Shown here: positions 37,913 to 45,872 of the stretch, piece by piece
How positions within the stretch are numbered: the stretch's first letter is position 1
Layout of the letters: each line of letters begins with the position of its first letter
Assembly: GCF_003426815.1 (NCBI RefSeq)
Contig: NZ_QKYK01000008.1
Coordinates: 124,001-188,000, forward strand
Length of the DNA: 64,000 nt
Direction: 5' to 3'
Origin: Desertimonas flava
Lineage (GTDB): Bacteria; Actinomycetota; Acidimicrobiia; Acidimicrobiales; Ilumatobacteraceae
Program-made: the position numbers and the translations under genes
Notes under the pieces: generated by a model
Database searches by the model: none
Seen by the model: the letters and a program-made list of their open reading frames with translations, nothing else
Told to the model about the DNA's origin: nothing

Positions 37913-38530
37913 GTGGTCGGATCGAACGAGTCGTCGGGTGGGGGTCCGCGGCGGCTGCTGGTGGTGTGTACGGCGAACGTCTGCCGCTCCCCCGTCGCCC
38001 AGCGGCTGTTGGCGCGAGCACTGGAGGGCGTGGGCACCGGCGACGGACGCGGCTGGGTGGTGACATCGGCCGGCACGGGTCGGTACTCCGCCGGCATGGA
38101 CCCCGGGACCGTCTCGGCTGCTGCGGCCGTCGGCGTCGATCTCGCTGATCACACGTCGCGCACCATCGACCGCTCGATCCTCGGCACCGACGGGGCCGAT
38201 CTCGTGGTGACGATGACGCGCGAGCACCTGCGAGACGTCGTGGCGCTCGACCCCGGCGCATGGCCACGCACGTTCACGCTGAAGGAGCTCGCCCGTCGGG
38301 CGATCTCTATCGACGCACCCACCTCCGACGAGTCGTTCGAGGACTGGCGCCGGCGTCTCGGCCAGGGCCGCCAGGCGAGCGCGATGCTGCGGCCGGATCC
38401 CGCAGACGACGTGAGCGATCCGTACGGCCGGCCGGCGCGCTTCCACACCGAGATGGTCACGGAGGTATCCCAGGCGATCGACCAGCTCGTGGCCGCCGGT
38501 CCGTGGACGCCGCGTCCGCCGATGCCCTGA
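37913..38530 (+). CDS. low-molecular-weight protein-tyrosine phosphatase family
   Basis: A 205-residue LMW-PTP. The P-loop C-x5-R is at residues 19-25 (CTANVCR), followed by SPVAQRLL. STAGTG-like and D-P loop features follow: SAGTGRYSAGMDPGT, then VVTMTREHLRDV, and the general-acid Asp in SDPYGRPARFHTEM. The protein is about 40 residues longer than the usual 150-160, with an added central helix region (LKELARRAISIDAPTS). Such enzymes dephosphorylate BY-kinases or act as arsenate reductases; with a BY-kinase at 12,277 in the same window the first role is plausible but unproven. GTG start. Confidence 0.85.
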   Translation: MVGSNESSGGGPRRLLVVCTANVCRSPVAQRLLARALEGVGTGDGRGWVVTSAGTGRYSAGMDPGTVSAAAAVGVDLADHTSRTIDRSILGTDGADLVVTMTREHLRDVVALDPGAWPRTFTLKELARRAISIDAPTSDESFEDWRRRLGQGRQASAMLRPDPADDVSDPYGRPARFHTEMVTEVSQAIDQLVAAGPWTPRPPMP

Positions 38531-38564
38531 ACCTGACGGGGACACGACGCGTCGCGGTGGTGGA

Positions 38565-38717
38565 TCAGGTCGAGGCGGGCACGAACTGGTATCGCCAGTG
38601 CTCCACCGGACCGTCGTCGACCAAGACGTACGTGCCTCCATGCTCGGCGATCTCAACCGGCGGGGGGTACCGAACGAGGCGACTGGTCGAGGGCCCGCCA
38701 TCGCACGGGATCAGCAT
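38565..38717 (-). CDS. very small conserved-looking protein
   Basis: A 50-residue frame: MLIPCDGGPSTSRLVRYPPP, then VEIAEHGGTYVLVDDGP, then VEHWRYQFVPA. The pattern of a start phrase with CDGGPS, a diproline and an acidic LVDDGP turn looks like a compact beta protein, and I have the impression of similar short actinobacterial proteins. GGTGAG lies three bases before the ATG on this strand. The frame is open upstream to 38,921, but those residues look random. It is convergent with the phosphatase gene. No function is known. Confidence 0.5.
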   Translation of the reverse strand: MLIPCDGGPSTSRLVRYPPPVEIAEHGGTYVLVDDGPVEHWRYQFVPAST

Positions 38718-38853
38718 GCGCTCACCGCGGTCCACCTCGCGATTCTGTCGTACGGGACCAACGGCCTCGGCGGCCGGCCGGCAGATGGCATGTCGTCGCG
38801 CTGATTCCCCGCAGGGAATCGCATCGGGCGGCGGTGCGGACGACCATGGACCC

Positions 38854-39231
38854 ATGTCCCCGACTGCCAACCGTGCCGGCGCACCGACCGTGGGCGTGAC
38901 GATCGACGACGCCCGGGCCATCGTCGCCCCGTTGCCGCGCTCGTACGAGGCGCTCGTGCGCGACCAGGTGAAGTTCCGTGTCGGCCAGATCGTCTACGCC
39001 GCGTTCTCACGCGACGAGTCCACGATGGGGTTCGGCTTCTCCAGGGAAGAGCGCGAGGCGCTCGTGGCATCGGAGCCGGACAAGTTCTTCCTGCCCCGGC
39101 CGTCGGAGATGCGGTACCGATGGGTGTGCGTGCGGCTCGCGGCGATCGACGTCGACGAGCTGCGGGAGCTGCTGGTCGAGGCGTGGCGGATGTGCGTGCC
39201 GAAGAAGGTCGCCGCCGCCTACGAGGTCTGA
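38854..39231 (+). CDS. MmcQ/YjbR-family protein
   Basis: A 125-residue protein of the MmcQ/YjbR (DUF419) family. Signs of the family are the helix VTIDDARAIVAPLPRSYE at the start, VKFRVGQIVYAAFSRDESTM, the double-wing segment FGFSREEREALVASEPDKFF, and RYRWVCVRLAAIDVDELREL near the end. The fold resembles CyaY and is thought to bind DNA or partners, but no function is settled. The ATG at 38,854 is chosen because the conserved part starts soon after; the longer frame has no support. A recurrent hairpin follows the stop. Confidence 0.75.
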   Translation: MSPTANRAGAPTVGVTIDDARAIVAPLPRSYEALVRDQVKFRVGQIVYAAFSRDESTMGFGFSREEREALVASEPDKFFLPRPSEMRYRWVCVRLAAIDVDELRELLVEAWRMCVPKKVAAAYEV

Positions 39232-39244
39232 GGAGCGACGTCGC

Positions 39245-39279
39245 GCGTTACGGAAGGTGCCTGGCACCAACCGTAACGC
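39245..39279. terminator. two-way terminator hairpin, GGTGCC-N-GGCACC family
   Basis: GCGTTACGG (39,245-39,253) pairs with CCGTAACGC (39,271-39,279), an AA/AA internal loop follows, then GGTGCC pairs with GGCACC across a single T. It sits in the 51 bases between two convergent stops (39,231 and 39,283). The core reappears at 50,892, 58,806 and 63,437. Confidence 0.8.
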
Positions 39280-39282
39280 TCG

Positions 39283-39768
39283 TCAGGCGGCGTCGGCGTT
39301 GGCGCGTTCGAGGGCGGCGATGTCGATCTTGCTCATCTGGAGCATGGCGTTCATCACGCGCTTGTTGGCGTCGGTCGTGTAGTCGCCCGACAGCTCCTCG
39401 AGGCGCTTGGGGATCACCTGCCACGACACACCGAACTTGTCCTTGCACCAGCCGCAAGCGCTGGGCTGGCCGCCGTCGGCGGTGAGCAGCTCCCAGTAGT
39501 GATCCACCTCCTCCTGCGTGTCGACCAGGAGATAGAACGAGAAGGCCTCGTCGAGGTGGAACTCGGGCCCGGCGTTGAGGGCCACGACGGGTAGGCCGCA
39601 GACGACGAACTCGACGATGAAGTCGGCGCCCTCCTCGAGGCCGCCGAGGCCACCGGGTGCCGGCGTCACCTTGGTCACCGACGAGTTGGGGATGTGCTCG
39701 GCGTAGAACGCGGCGGCCTCCGCCGCCCGGTTGTTGCCGAACCAGAGGTGCGGTCGAAGGGTGGGCAT
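39283..39768 (-). CDS. VOC family protein, PhnB-like
   Basis: A 161-residue protein of the PhnB/3-demethylubiquinone-methyltransferase-like VOC group. It starts PTLRPHLWFGNNRAAEAAAF, then YAEHIPNSSV, has ADFIVEFVVCGLPVVALNAG with FHLDEAFSFYLLVDTQEEVD, and GGQPSACGWCKDKFGVSWQ, the group's conserved Gly/Cys/Trp segment, and ends in VMNAMLQMSKIDIAAL. GAGGAG precedes the ATG. These proteins have no established reaction in most cases. It is convergent with the MmcQ gene. Confidence 0.88.
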   Translation of the reverse strand: MPTLRPHLWFGNNRAAEAAAFYAEHIPNSSVTKVTPAPGGLGGLEEGADFIVEFVVCGLPVVALNAGPEFHLDEAFSFYLLVDTQEEVDHYWELLTADGGQPSACGWCKDKFGVSWQVIPKRLEELSGDYTTDANKRVMNAMLQMSKIDIAALERANADAA

Positions 39769-39969
39769 CGTGACTCCTCGGGTGAGCGGTCGGACGTGGA
39801 CGCGGCGACGAGGTCCGTCGCCGTCACGACTACCGACGACGCGGGAGCCGGCGACTCATCGTCCGACCCGGCGAGATCGTGCTCGTGGCATCCGAGCCGC
39901 AACGAGCATGTCGGCGATCGTCACCAACTTTGGGGACGATCCGCGACCGGCTCGGCGCGCCCGGCACCG

Positions 39970-40911
39970 TCATTCGCCGGTGACGAGCCGGTGGAGCGTG
40001 CGCGACATCACGTCGCCCAGCGGATGGCCGCGCGGCACGTAGTAGAGGACGCCACCCACCGCGTGCAGCACCTCGAACAGGCGGGCCCGCTGCCACGTCG
40101 GCTCGTCGGCGCCGACCGCATCCCCGAACACTTGCCGGCCGCGGGCCCCGAACAGCGACCAGGCGGGAGCGAGGTCTTGGGCCGGATCGGCGATCCCCGC
40201 GCTCCCCCAGTCGATCACCGCCGTCAACCGACCCCCGCTCACGAGGAGGTTCCCCGGGATGAGGTCACCGTGCACGAACACCTCTGCGATCGGCCCGTCG
40301 CCGCCGCTCATCTCCACAGCCTCTGCCACCACTCGGCGCACTGCGGCGACGTCGATCATCGCCGCCGCGTTCCATCGTGGCTCGGTGAGCCACGCCTCGA
40401 TCCCGTCCAGTACTGGTCCGATCGGACCACCGCGATCGCCGGGCCGCCGCCGGGACACGGGCATGTCCTCGAGGGCGGCGATCGCGTGCACGGCGTGCGC
40501 GACGTCGCAGGCGAGGCGCTCCTCGTCGTCGCCCAGTGTGTCTCGCACGGTCCAGGCGTCGTCACCCTCCAGCCACTCGAGGATCGCCCACCCGAACGGG
40601 AACACGTCGGGGTCGGCCAGCCCGACGTGACGGACGCGAGGGGTGCGCATCACCGTCGTCAGCGGGGAGTCCACCAGCTGCTGCAGGACGGCGACCTCGA
40701 CGTCGATGTTCTGAGCGGCGCCGGGCCGCCGCGGCAGGCGCATGACGACGTCGCCGCGGGGATCGTGGACCCGCCACATCGCGTTGTCGGTGCCCGACGT
40801 GGCGAGGTAGGTCACGGGGCGACCGGCCCAATCGGGACACTGGCGCTCCAACAGCGCCCGCACGGTCGTCTCGCCGGTGTCGGGCTCGTCGTCGTGGACA
40901 CGTTCCGGCAC
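39970..40911 (-). CDS. aminoglycoside phosphotransferase-family kinase
   Basis: A 313-residue APH-fold kinase beginning at GTG. The ATP-binding lobe has YLATSGTDNAMWRVHDPRG and DVVMRLPR with the conserved Lys position replaced by Arg. The catalytic loop VFVHGDLIPGNLLV gives H-G-D-x4-N, and AVIDWGSAGIADPAQDLA holds the metal-binding Asp. Related phrases (ILEWLEGDDAW, VHAIAALED, PRGHPLGDVM) match the bacterial subgroup that has MVR-x-P near the N-terminus. It may phosphorylate a small alcohol such as an antibiotic or a sugar; resistance cannot be concluded. It is flanked by about 200 bases without a gene on each side. Confidence 0.85.
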   Translation of the reverse strand: MPERVHDDEPDTGETTVRALLERQCPDWAGRPVTYLATSGTDNAMWRVHDPRGDVVMRLPRRPGAAQNIDVEVAVLQQLVDSPLTTVMRTPRVRHVGLADPDVFPFGWAILEWLEGDDAWTVRDTLGDDEERLACDVAHAVHAIAALEDMPVSRRRPGDRGGPIGPVLDGIEAWLTEPRWNAAAMIDVAAVRRVVAEAVEMSGGDGPIAEVFVHGDLIPGNLLVSGGRLTAVIDWGSAGIADPAQDLAPAWSLFGARGRQVFGDAVGADEPTWQRARLFEVLHAVGGVLYYVPRGHPLGDVMSRTLHRLVTGE

Positions 40912-41025
40912 CCGGCCATCGTCGCAGCCGGCGTCGACCGTCCCGGCGGCGGTATCCGTCGCTCACGGTCCGGCTCGGTCGGTGTAGTCCGGTTCGGTGC
41001 GGTGCGGTCGCGACGGTCCGATTCG

Positions 41026-41640
41026 TCAGGAACGTAGGACGGCGAATTGGTAGTGCCAGCCGCCGCGGTCGCCGACGTCGAAGGCGTCGAAACGTTCGAC
41101 GGTGCCGTGGCGGGCCAGCATCTCTCGCCAACGGTCGTGGGCGGCGAGCGAGAAGAAGCGGTACGGACGCAGGTCGCCGACCTCGGGGCGGCCCTCGAAG
41201 TCGACGCCGCCCCACGCGCCGATGCCCAGCGGCGCCCCCGGTGTCACGACCCGGATCATCTCGGCGATCGCCGCGTCGAAGCGGTCGTGCGGGACGTGGA
41301 CGAACGTGCTCATCGTCCAGAGGGCGTCGAACGATCCCGTGCGGAACGGGAGGGCGTACAGCGACGCCGTCACAGCAGGTGCGCCGCCGCGGCGCATCAC
41401 CTCGACGTTGGCGTGAGCGAGATCGACGCCGACTGCGCGGTACCCGTCTCGTTGCCACGCCAGCGTGTCGAGCCCGGGCCCGGCCCCGACGTCGACGAGG
41501 TGGTCACGCCGCTCGGCGGCGAGTTGCGCGGCGAATTCGGCCCGCAGCCGGCGGCGCAGCTCGCCCTGTTCGGTACGGCGTCCGTCTCGCGCCTCGGCCT
41601 CGTAGTAGGCGACGAGGTCACGATCGATGTCGACGTCCAC
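41026..41640 (-). CDS. class I SAM-dependent methyltransferase
   Basis: A 204-residue methyltransferase. Motif I is HLVDVGAGPGLDTLAWQRDG, followed by AVGVDLAHANVEVMRR and the substrate-side phrase ALPFRTGSFDALWTMSTFVHVP. The end (GWHYQFAVLRS) fits a complete fold. The GTG at 41,640 is chosen because a TACGGT box lies seven bases before it, suggesting a leaderless message; a GTG at 41,649 is also possible. The acceptor could be a small molecule such as an acid or phenol; nothing nearby narrows this. Confidence 0.82.
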   Translation of the reverse strand: MDVDIDRDLVAYYEAEARDGRRTEQGELRRRLRAEFAAQLAAERRDHLVDVGAGPGLDTLAWQRDGYRAVGVDLAHANVEVMRRGGAPAVTASLYALPFRTGSFDALWTMSTFVHVPHDRFDAAIAEMIRVVTPGAPLGIGAWGGVDFEGRPEVGDLRPYRFFSLAAHDRWREMLARHGTVERFDAFDVGDRGGWHYQFAVLRS

Positions 41641-41647
41641 CCGCCTC

Positions 41648-41653
41648 ACCGTA
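41648..41653 (-). promoter_or_regulatory. -10 box of a leaderless promoter for the methyltransferase
   Basis: Reading the minus strand, TACGGT is followed by seven bases and then the GTG at 41,640. No ribosome-binding sequence is visible. Confidence 0.4.
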
Positions 41654-42181
41654 GAACCCCGGAACTCGCATTCTCAGCCGTCATTCGTCGCGATTTGGGG
41701 CGCTCCTGTCGCGTTCGTGGGTTCTGGACGGTGGAAGTGCGTACGGGGTGGGCCTCGGGGAGCGCGCTGGGTCGGCACTTCGACCGGGGCCGTCGCGCCT
41801 CGCCGCAGGTCGGTCCGTGTCGCTGGTGACGGCTGCTGCTCCGACGGTGAGGTGATCGACGTCAGTGGCCGGGTGGACGCTGGACAACGTCGAGAATCTG
41901 GGGCTCGATCGTGCCATTCGGTGATCCAGGGCTGGATCGTGACGAAAACCGTCACGATCCAGCCCCCGAAACATCCCCGACGAGCCGCGCCGACCTCGAG
42001 GTTGGTGACGGAGAGTGCGGCAACCGCAACCGGCGATCCAAACCGCCCCGTCGCACCCACAAGGTGCCGGCGACCGACGACCGACGTCGGCACTCCAGCC
42101 TCAGGAGCAGACCAACGCGCCGTAGCACAGCGATTCCTGTACTGCTGAGGTTGCAGAAACGCGACGAGAGACGGCTGAGAA
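41654..42181. other. intergenic stretch without a recognisable gene
   Basis: Short frames on both strands, the longest about 140 codons on the minus strand, look like composition artefacts: they are rich in Arg, Pro and Thr and carry no motif. The notable feature is a perfect 16-bp hairpin in the middle (see 41,929). The rest may hold the promoter of the leftward methyltransferase gene and the 3' end of the GNAT gene transcript. Confidence 0.5.
41929..41965. repeat. perfect 16-bp stem hairpin with AAAAC loop
   Basis: GGGCTGGATCGTGACG (41,929-41,944) pairs without mismatch with 41,950-41,965 around the loop AAAAC. A related partial sequence (GGGCTCGATCGTGCC) lies about 30 bases upstream at 41,901-41,915. 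It is more than 200 bases from either neighbouring gene, so it is not an ordinary gene-end terminator. It could be an intergenic repeat or part of a small RNA. Confidence 0.7.
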
Positions 42182-43030
42182 TCAGGATTTGGTGGTGAAC
42201 GTGTAGCGGACGGCTTCGTCGACGGCGGTGTAGCCGAGGGCGCGGTAGACGGCGTTCGACGTCGGGTTGGCGAGGTCGGTGTAGAGCATGCAGCGCTGCC
42301 CGGCGTCGAGGACTCGGCGTGACAGGTGGGCGACGAGGTTGGAAGCGAAGCCGCGACCGCGCAACCGGCGAGGCGTGTACACGGGCGCGATGCGGGCCAC
42401 GCCGGCGACGGGTTCGGACACCGCCGTCATCGCCACGGCCTCGCCGCCATCTCGCCAGAGCGAGATGTGGCCGGCCGGGAGCCGGCGATCGACCGCCGCA
42501 GTGGCCGCCTCCGGGGGCGACCCCGTCTCGACGGCGAACGCCTCGAACCAGCTCACGAGCAGCTCACGATCGGTCGGCTTGGCGGGCACCGGACCACCGG
42601 GCGCCGGGCGGGGATCGATGACGTCGACCACCTCGTAGAGCCGTAGACCGGCGGTCGGCGCGGCGACCGAGCGAGTGCGCTCTGTCCAGTGCCCGGCGAA
42701 TGCAGCGGCCGCCGCCGGCTCACCCATCACGCCCGGCACGTCGATGCCGGCGTCGACGACGGCATCGACGACTGCCACGGCAGCGTCGCGCGGCATCGGC
42801 GTGATCGTGGCCGCGTAGGTCGTCGGCGACTGCAGCGCCACCCCGATCACCGACCGCGAGCCCTCGGCACCGGTGGACATCACCCAGTAGCGGCCTGTTT
42901 CCGGGTCGCGGGCACGGGTCTCGAGCAGCGTGAGGATGAGATTGTGGCGGACCGGGTCCCCGGCGAGGAAGGCCCCCGCCGTCCGCAGCACCGCGTGCGG
43001 GTCGTCCAGCTGCTCGACGTCGACGGCCAT
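42182..43030 (-). CDS. GNAT family N-acetyltransferase
   Basis: A 282-residue protein with the GNAT acetyl-CoA motif in its C-terminal half: VARIAPVYTPRRLRGRGFAS, in which R-R-L-R-G-R-G forms the pyrophosphate loop, followed by NLVAHLSRRVLDAG, MLYTDLANPTSNAVY and RALGYTAVDE. The N-terminal half (DPVRHNLILTLLETRARDP) looks like a degenerate second GNAT domain, a layout often seen in this group. The ATG at 43,030 begins MAVDVEQLDDPHAVL, the start of that domain; the frame upstream to 43,204 crosses the operator region. It is divergent from the VOC-hydrolase operon. Substrate unknown. Confidence 0.8.
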   Translation of the reverse strand: MAVDVEQLDDPHAVLRTAGAFLAGDPVRHNLILTLLETRARDPETGRYWVMSTGAEGSRSVIGVALQSPTTYAATITPMPRDAAVAVVDAVVDAGIDVPGVMGEPAAAAAFAGHWTERTRSVAAPTAGLRLYEVVDVIDPRPAPGGPVPAKPTDRELLVSWFEAFAVETGSPPEAATAAVDRRLPAGHISLWRDGGEAVAMTAVSEPVAGVARIAPVYTPRRLRGRGFASNLVAHLSRRVLDAGQRCMLYTDLANPTSNAVYRALGYTAVDEAVRYTFTTKS

Positions 43031-43091
43031 CTGGCCATCATCGCGGCGACGCCGACGTTGCCGCCCCGCGATTCGACCGCCGGCGCAACCA

Positions 43092-43124
43092 GAACCTAAC
43101 ATCAGGTTCAGTTCGCGGTAACAT
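43092..43124 (+). promoter_or_regulatory. palindromic operator over a promoter of the VOC-hydrolase operon
   Basis: GAACCT-aacatc-AGGTTC (43,092-43,109) is a perfect 6+6 palindrome with six-base spacing. A possible -35 box CTAACA (43,096-43,101) lies inside it, 17 bases before a -10 box TAACAT (43,119-43,124). A regulator bound here would block the polymerase. The operon start is at 43,188. Dimeric regulators of TetR or GntR type use sites of this shape. Confidence 0.55.
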
Positions 43125-43187
43125 GGCACGCGAACGAGCCCGACAGCACCCGGCGCGCCGGTGCACCGATCGAACCAGGGGGTAGCC

Positions 43188-43715
43188 ATGACGAGCAGCG
43201 CCAAGCCGGCGTCGCAGGGACTCCACCACGTTGCCTACGCGTGCAAGGACATCCACGAGACGCATCGCTTCTACGAGGACCTGATGGGGTTCAAGCTCGT
43301 CCACACCGAGGTGGAGAACTTCGAGAACGGCGGCTTCTTCCGCCACACGTTCTACGATCTCGGCGACGGCAACTGCATCGCCTTCTTCGACGTCCACGGC
43401 GTCGGCGAGAAGGAGGGCTGGAGCAGCGAGATCTCCAAGGGCAACGGCCTGCCGGTGTGGGTGAACCACATCGCCTTCAAGGCCGACGTCGACCAGCAAG
43501 AAGCCGTCCGCGAGCGGATGACCGCCGCCGGCATCAAGCCGCTGATGGAGGTCGACCACGGCTGGTGCCACTCGCTGTACTACCTCGATCCCAACGGGAT
43601 CATGGTCGAGATGTGCCGTGACACGCCCGGGTTCACCCCCGAGCCCGAACGCGCCCTGTCGCTGCTCGACGCCACCGAACGCTCCTACGACGAGGACAAG
43701 ACGATCACCGTATGA
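43188..43715 (+). CDS. VOC family dioxygenase-like protein (extradiol/glyoxalase superfamily)
   Basis: A 175-residue VOC protein with two paired modules. Candidate metal ligands are the His in GLHHVAYACKDIHETHRFYE, the His in VWVNHIAFKAD and the Glu in IMVEMCRDTPGF. The phrases YEDLMGFKLVHTEVENFENG, LGDGNCIAFFDVHG and SLYYLDPNGIMVEM resemble one-module extradiol dioxygenases and related lyases. The ATG at 43,188 has a GGGGGT ribosome site; a longer frame from 43,161 lacks one. Its stop overlaps the hydrolase start (ATGA), suggesting two consecutive steps in the breakdown of one compound, in the way of ring cleavage then hydrolysis. Confidence 0.8.
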   Translation: MTSSAKPASQGLHHVAYACKDIHETHRFYEDLMGFKLVHTEVENFENGGFFRHTFYDLGDGNCIAFFDVHGVGEKEGWSSEISKGNGLPVWVNHIAFKADVDQQEAVRERMTAAGIKPLMEVDHGWCHSLYYLDPNGIMVEMCRDTPGFTPEPERALSLLDATERSYDEDKTITV

Positions 43716-44827
43716 CCCCGGTGAACCGGGAGTTCGTCGGGCTCCCCTCCCCCGTCGTCGGCCGCGCCGGCGCCGGCGGCTACCCGTGTCAGGGCCTCTA
43801 CCACACGCCCGCCGGCCAGCCCGCTCCGACCACGGCGTTCATCGCCACGCACTACAACGTCGACTTCTCCGAGCACTACCTGGCCGACTTCATGGCCGCC
43901 CGCGGCTTCGGGTTCCTCGGCTGGAACACCCGCTTCCGCGGCAACGAGGCCTACTTCCTGCTCGACCACGCCCTCGCCGAGATCGCCGTCGGCGTCCGCT
44001 GGCTGCGAGAGCATGGCGTCGAGAAGGTCGTCCTGCTCGGCAACTCCGGTGGTGGATCGCTGATGGGCGCATACCACTCCCAGAGTCGCGGCCCGATCAT
44101 CCGCGGCGCCCGTGACCGCGACGTCATCGAAGCGGCGCTCGACCTGCCGCCCTGCGACCTGTTCGTGTTCCTGGCCGCCCACCCCGGCCGGCCCGAGGTG
44201 CTCACCGACTGGATGGATGCCTCGGTCGTCGACGAGTCCGACATCACGTCCGTCGACCCCACGCTCGACCCGTTCGCGCCGGAACACGGCCCGCCGTACT
44301 CGCCCGAGTTCGTCGTGCACTACCGGGCCGGCCAACGCGACCGCAACGCCCGCATCACGGCGTGGTGCCACAGCGAGCTCGACCGCCTCGCCGCCCTCGG
44401 CATCTCCGACCGGGTGTTCACGATGAGCCGCACGTGGGCCGACCTGCGCATGATCGACCCCACGCTCGACCCGTCCAACCGCAAGCCCAACTGGTGCTAC
44501 GGGGGCGTACCCAAGCGTGCCAACTCCGGCGTGTTCGGCATCGGCACCACCAACACGTGCCGTACGTGGCTCAACATGTGGAGCCTCACCGACTCCGACT
44601 GCAGCGCCACCAAGCACCTGCCGCGCATCGACCTGCCCACGCTGCTCGTGCAGCCCGACGCCGACTGCGGCGTGTTCCCGAGCCAGGCCGACGCCATCTT
44701 CGAAGGGCTCGGCGCGACGGACAAGGACTACGTCACGCTGCCCGGCGATCACTACTTCGTCGAGCCGGCGGGTGCACGCGACCGCGTCGCCGACGTCGTG
44801 GCCGACTGGGTGAACGCCCGCATCTGA
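43712..44827 (+). CDS. alpha/beta hydrolase
   Basis: A 371-residue alpha/beta hydrolase. The nucleophile elbow is LLGNSGGGSLMGA (Ser in G-N-S-G-G). The early strand-loop TAFIATHYNVDFSEHYLADF and GFGFLGWNTRFRGNE are typical of the fold's first part. The acid lies in LPTLLVQPDADCGVF and the catalytic His in LPGDHYFVEPAG. A mid-region insert (residues about 150-270) with many conserved-looking aromatic residues forms a lid. It overlaps the VOC gene and is probably its partner, perhaps cleaving the product of ring or C-C cleavage. A signal peptide is absent, so it is cytosolic. Confidence 0.82.
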   Translation: MTPVNREFVGLPSPVVGRAGAGGYPCQGLYHTPAGQPAPTTAFIATHYNVDFSEHYLADFMAARGFGFLGWNTRFRGNEAYFLLDHALAEIAVGVRWLREHGVEKVVLLGNSGGGSLMGAYHSQSRGPIIRGARDRDVIEAALDLPPCDLFVFLAAHPGRPEVLTDWMDASVVDESDITSVDPTLDPFAPEHGPPYSPEFVVHYRAGQRDRNARITAWCHSELDRLAALGISDRVFTMSRTWADLRMIDPTLDPSNRKPNWCYGGVPKRANSGVFGIGTTNTCRTWLNMWSLTDSDCSATKHLPRIDLPTLLVQPDADCGVFPSQADAIFEGLGATDKDYVTLPGDHYFVEPAGARDRVADVVADWVNARI

Positions 44828-44913
44828 GCCGAAACCAACGGTGCTGATCGTCGCGATATGTCCGGCACGATCTCCACCTCACCGACCCCTCCCGACCCAT
44901 GAGGGCGGTGGAA

Positions 44914-45228
44914 CTAGTCCAACGTTGACTGGAGTCCGGCCGCGGCGATCACCCGGGACACTGCCGAGGAAGGCCTCTCGAAGCGAACCTCGATCTGCAG
45001 GATCGCTGCACGTTGTTTGAGGGTGACGAGTGAGCGCAGTCCGGTCGAGTCGAGGAACTCCAGTCCGCTGAGGTCGATCGCCAGCTTCGAGTGGTGCGCG
45101 GCAGCGGCGGAGAGGGTGTCCTCGACCCAGTCGGCCTCGTTGACGTCGAGTTCGCCTGCCAACGTCACTGTCAGGGTGTCGTCGGGATGAGAGTCCATCT
45201 CGACGTGGAACGTATCGTCGCTCGACAC
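44914..45228 (-). CDS. STAS-domain anti-anti-sigma factor
   Basis: A 104-residue STAS protein. The phosphorylatable Ser is in LEFLDSTGLRSLVTL, the standard SpoIIAA/RsbV motif, preceded by LTVTLAGELDVNEADWVED and SKLAIDLSGL. I start it at the GTG 45,228, which has an AATACT box six bases upstream; a GTG at 45,279 would add about 17 residues. It faces an ATPase gene of the RsbW type on the other strand. In such modules the STAS protein, when unphosphorylated, binds the anti-sigma kinase and frees a sigma factor. Confidence 0.88.
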   Translation of the reverse strand: MSSDDTFHVEMDSHPDDTLTVTLAGELDVNEADWVEDTLSAAAAHHSKLAIDLSGLEFLDSTGLRSLVTLKQRAAILQIEVRFERPSSAVSRVIAAAGLQSTLD

Positions 45229-45234
45229 GCGCCA

Positions 45235-45260
45235 AGTATTGCCGGTGAATGGCGTACGTT
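45235..45260. promoter_or_regulatory. divergent leaderless promoters of the STAS and anti-sigma genes
   Basis: On the minus strand AATACT (45,235-45,240) is followed by six bases and the GTG of the STAS gene at 45,228. On the plus strand TACGTT (45,255-45,260) is followed by six bases and a GTG at 45,267. The two -10 boxes lie 14 bases apart, so polymerases would clash and expression of the two partners may be linked. Confidence 0.5.
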
Positions 45261-45266
45261 GCACAA

Positions 45267-45698
45267 GTGGCGGGTTCACGGAAGCGCAACGTGGGTACGG
45301 GCGAACCGATGGCGACGACGTTCCTGCCTCCGCCTCACGTGACCAGGACTCTCACCGGTGTCGCTTCGGTGCGCGAGGCGCGTCAGGCGGTCGCCGGGTT
45401 GCTCTCGGCAGTCGATCCGGCTGACTGGCACGCCGACGCCGCAGTGGCGGTCAGCGAACTCGTCACCAATGCAATCGTCGCCGCCGGGACGTGTGAGCTG
45501 GCTGCTTGGTTCTCACCTGAAGCCAACTGCCTCCGAGTCGAGGTCACCGACACATCGGAGCACCTTCCGGTCGTCCAGCCGCTCGACAGCCCGCGAGTCG
45601 GTGGACACGGACTCCGGATCGTCGAGGCCTTCAGCACGCGCTGGGGAGTGACGACCCATCCGGCATCGAAGATCGTCTGGTTCGAGATCGACGGCTGA
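45267..45698 (+). CDS. RsbW-like anti-sigma factor / serine kinase (HATPase domain)
   Basis: A 143-residue single-domain GHKL ATPase. The N-box is AVAVSELVTNAIVAAGT, the G1 region EVTDTSEHLP, and the G2 region VGGHGLRIVEAFSTRWGV. This is the layout of RsbW/SpoIIAB-type proteins that bind a sigma factor and phosphorylate an STAS partner. The GTG at 45,267 fits a -10 box six bases before it; ATG starts at 45,249 and 45,309 are alternatives. No sigma-factor gene lies next to it. The pair with the divergent STAS gene forms a partner-switching module, possibly connected to the two-component operon that follows. Confidence 0.85.
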   Translation: MAGSRKRNVGTGEPMATTFLPPPHVTRTLTGVASVREARQAVAGLLSAVDPADWHADAAVAVSELVTNAIVAAGTCELAAWFSPEANCLRVEVTDTSEHLPVVQPLDSPRVGGHGLRIVEAFSTRWGVTTHPASKIVWFEIDG

Positions 45699-45872
45699 AC
45701 CGACCCGAGCACGTCGACCTCGTCTCCTCGTTCCTCGTGTGGATCGACAACGCCTTGGCCGGTTGACCCTCACAGCGTTCGGCACCGGGCCCGATGCGAC
45801 CACGCGTCCCCGACGCCGACCGCGCGGCCAACTACCATCCGCGATGTCCCGAATGCCGCCCAAAGGACTCCG

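Noticed and set aside
41674-42093. A 139-codon minus-strand frame in the gap before the GNAT gene
   Set aside because: It runs through the perfect hairpin and has random-looking composition; no family signs.
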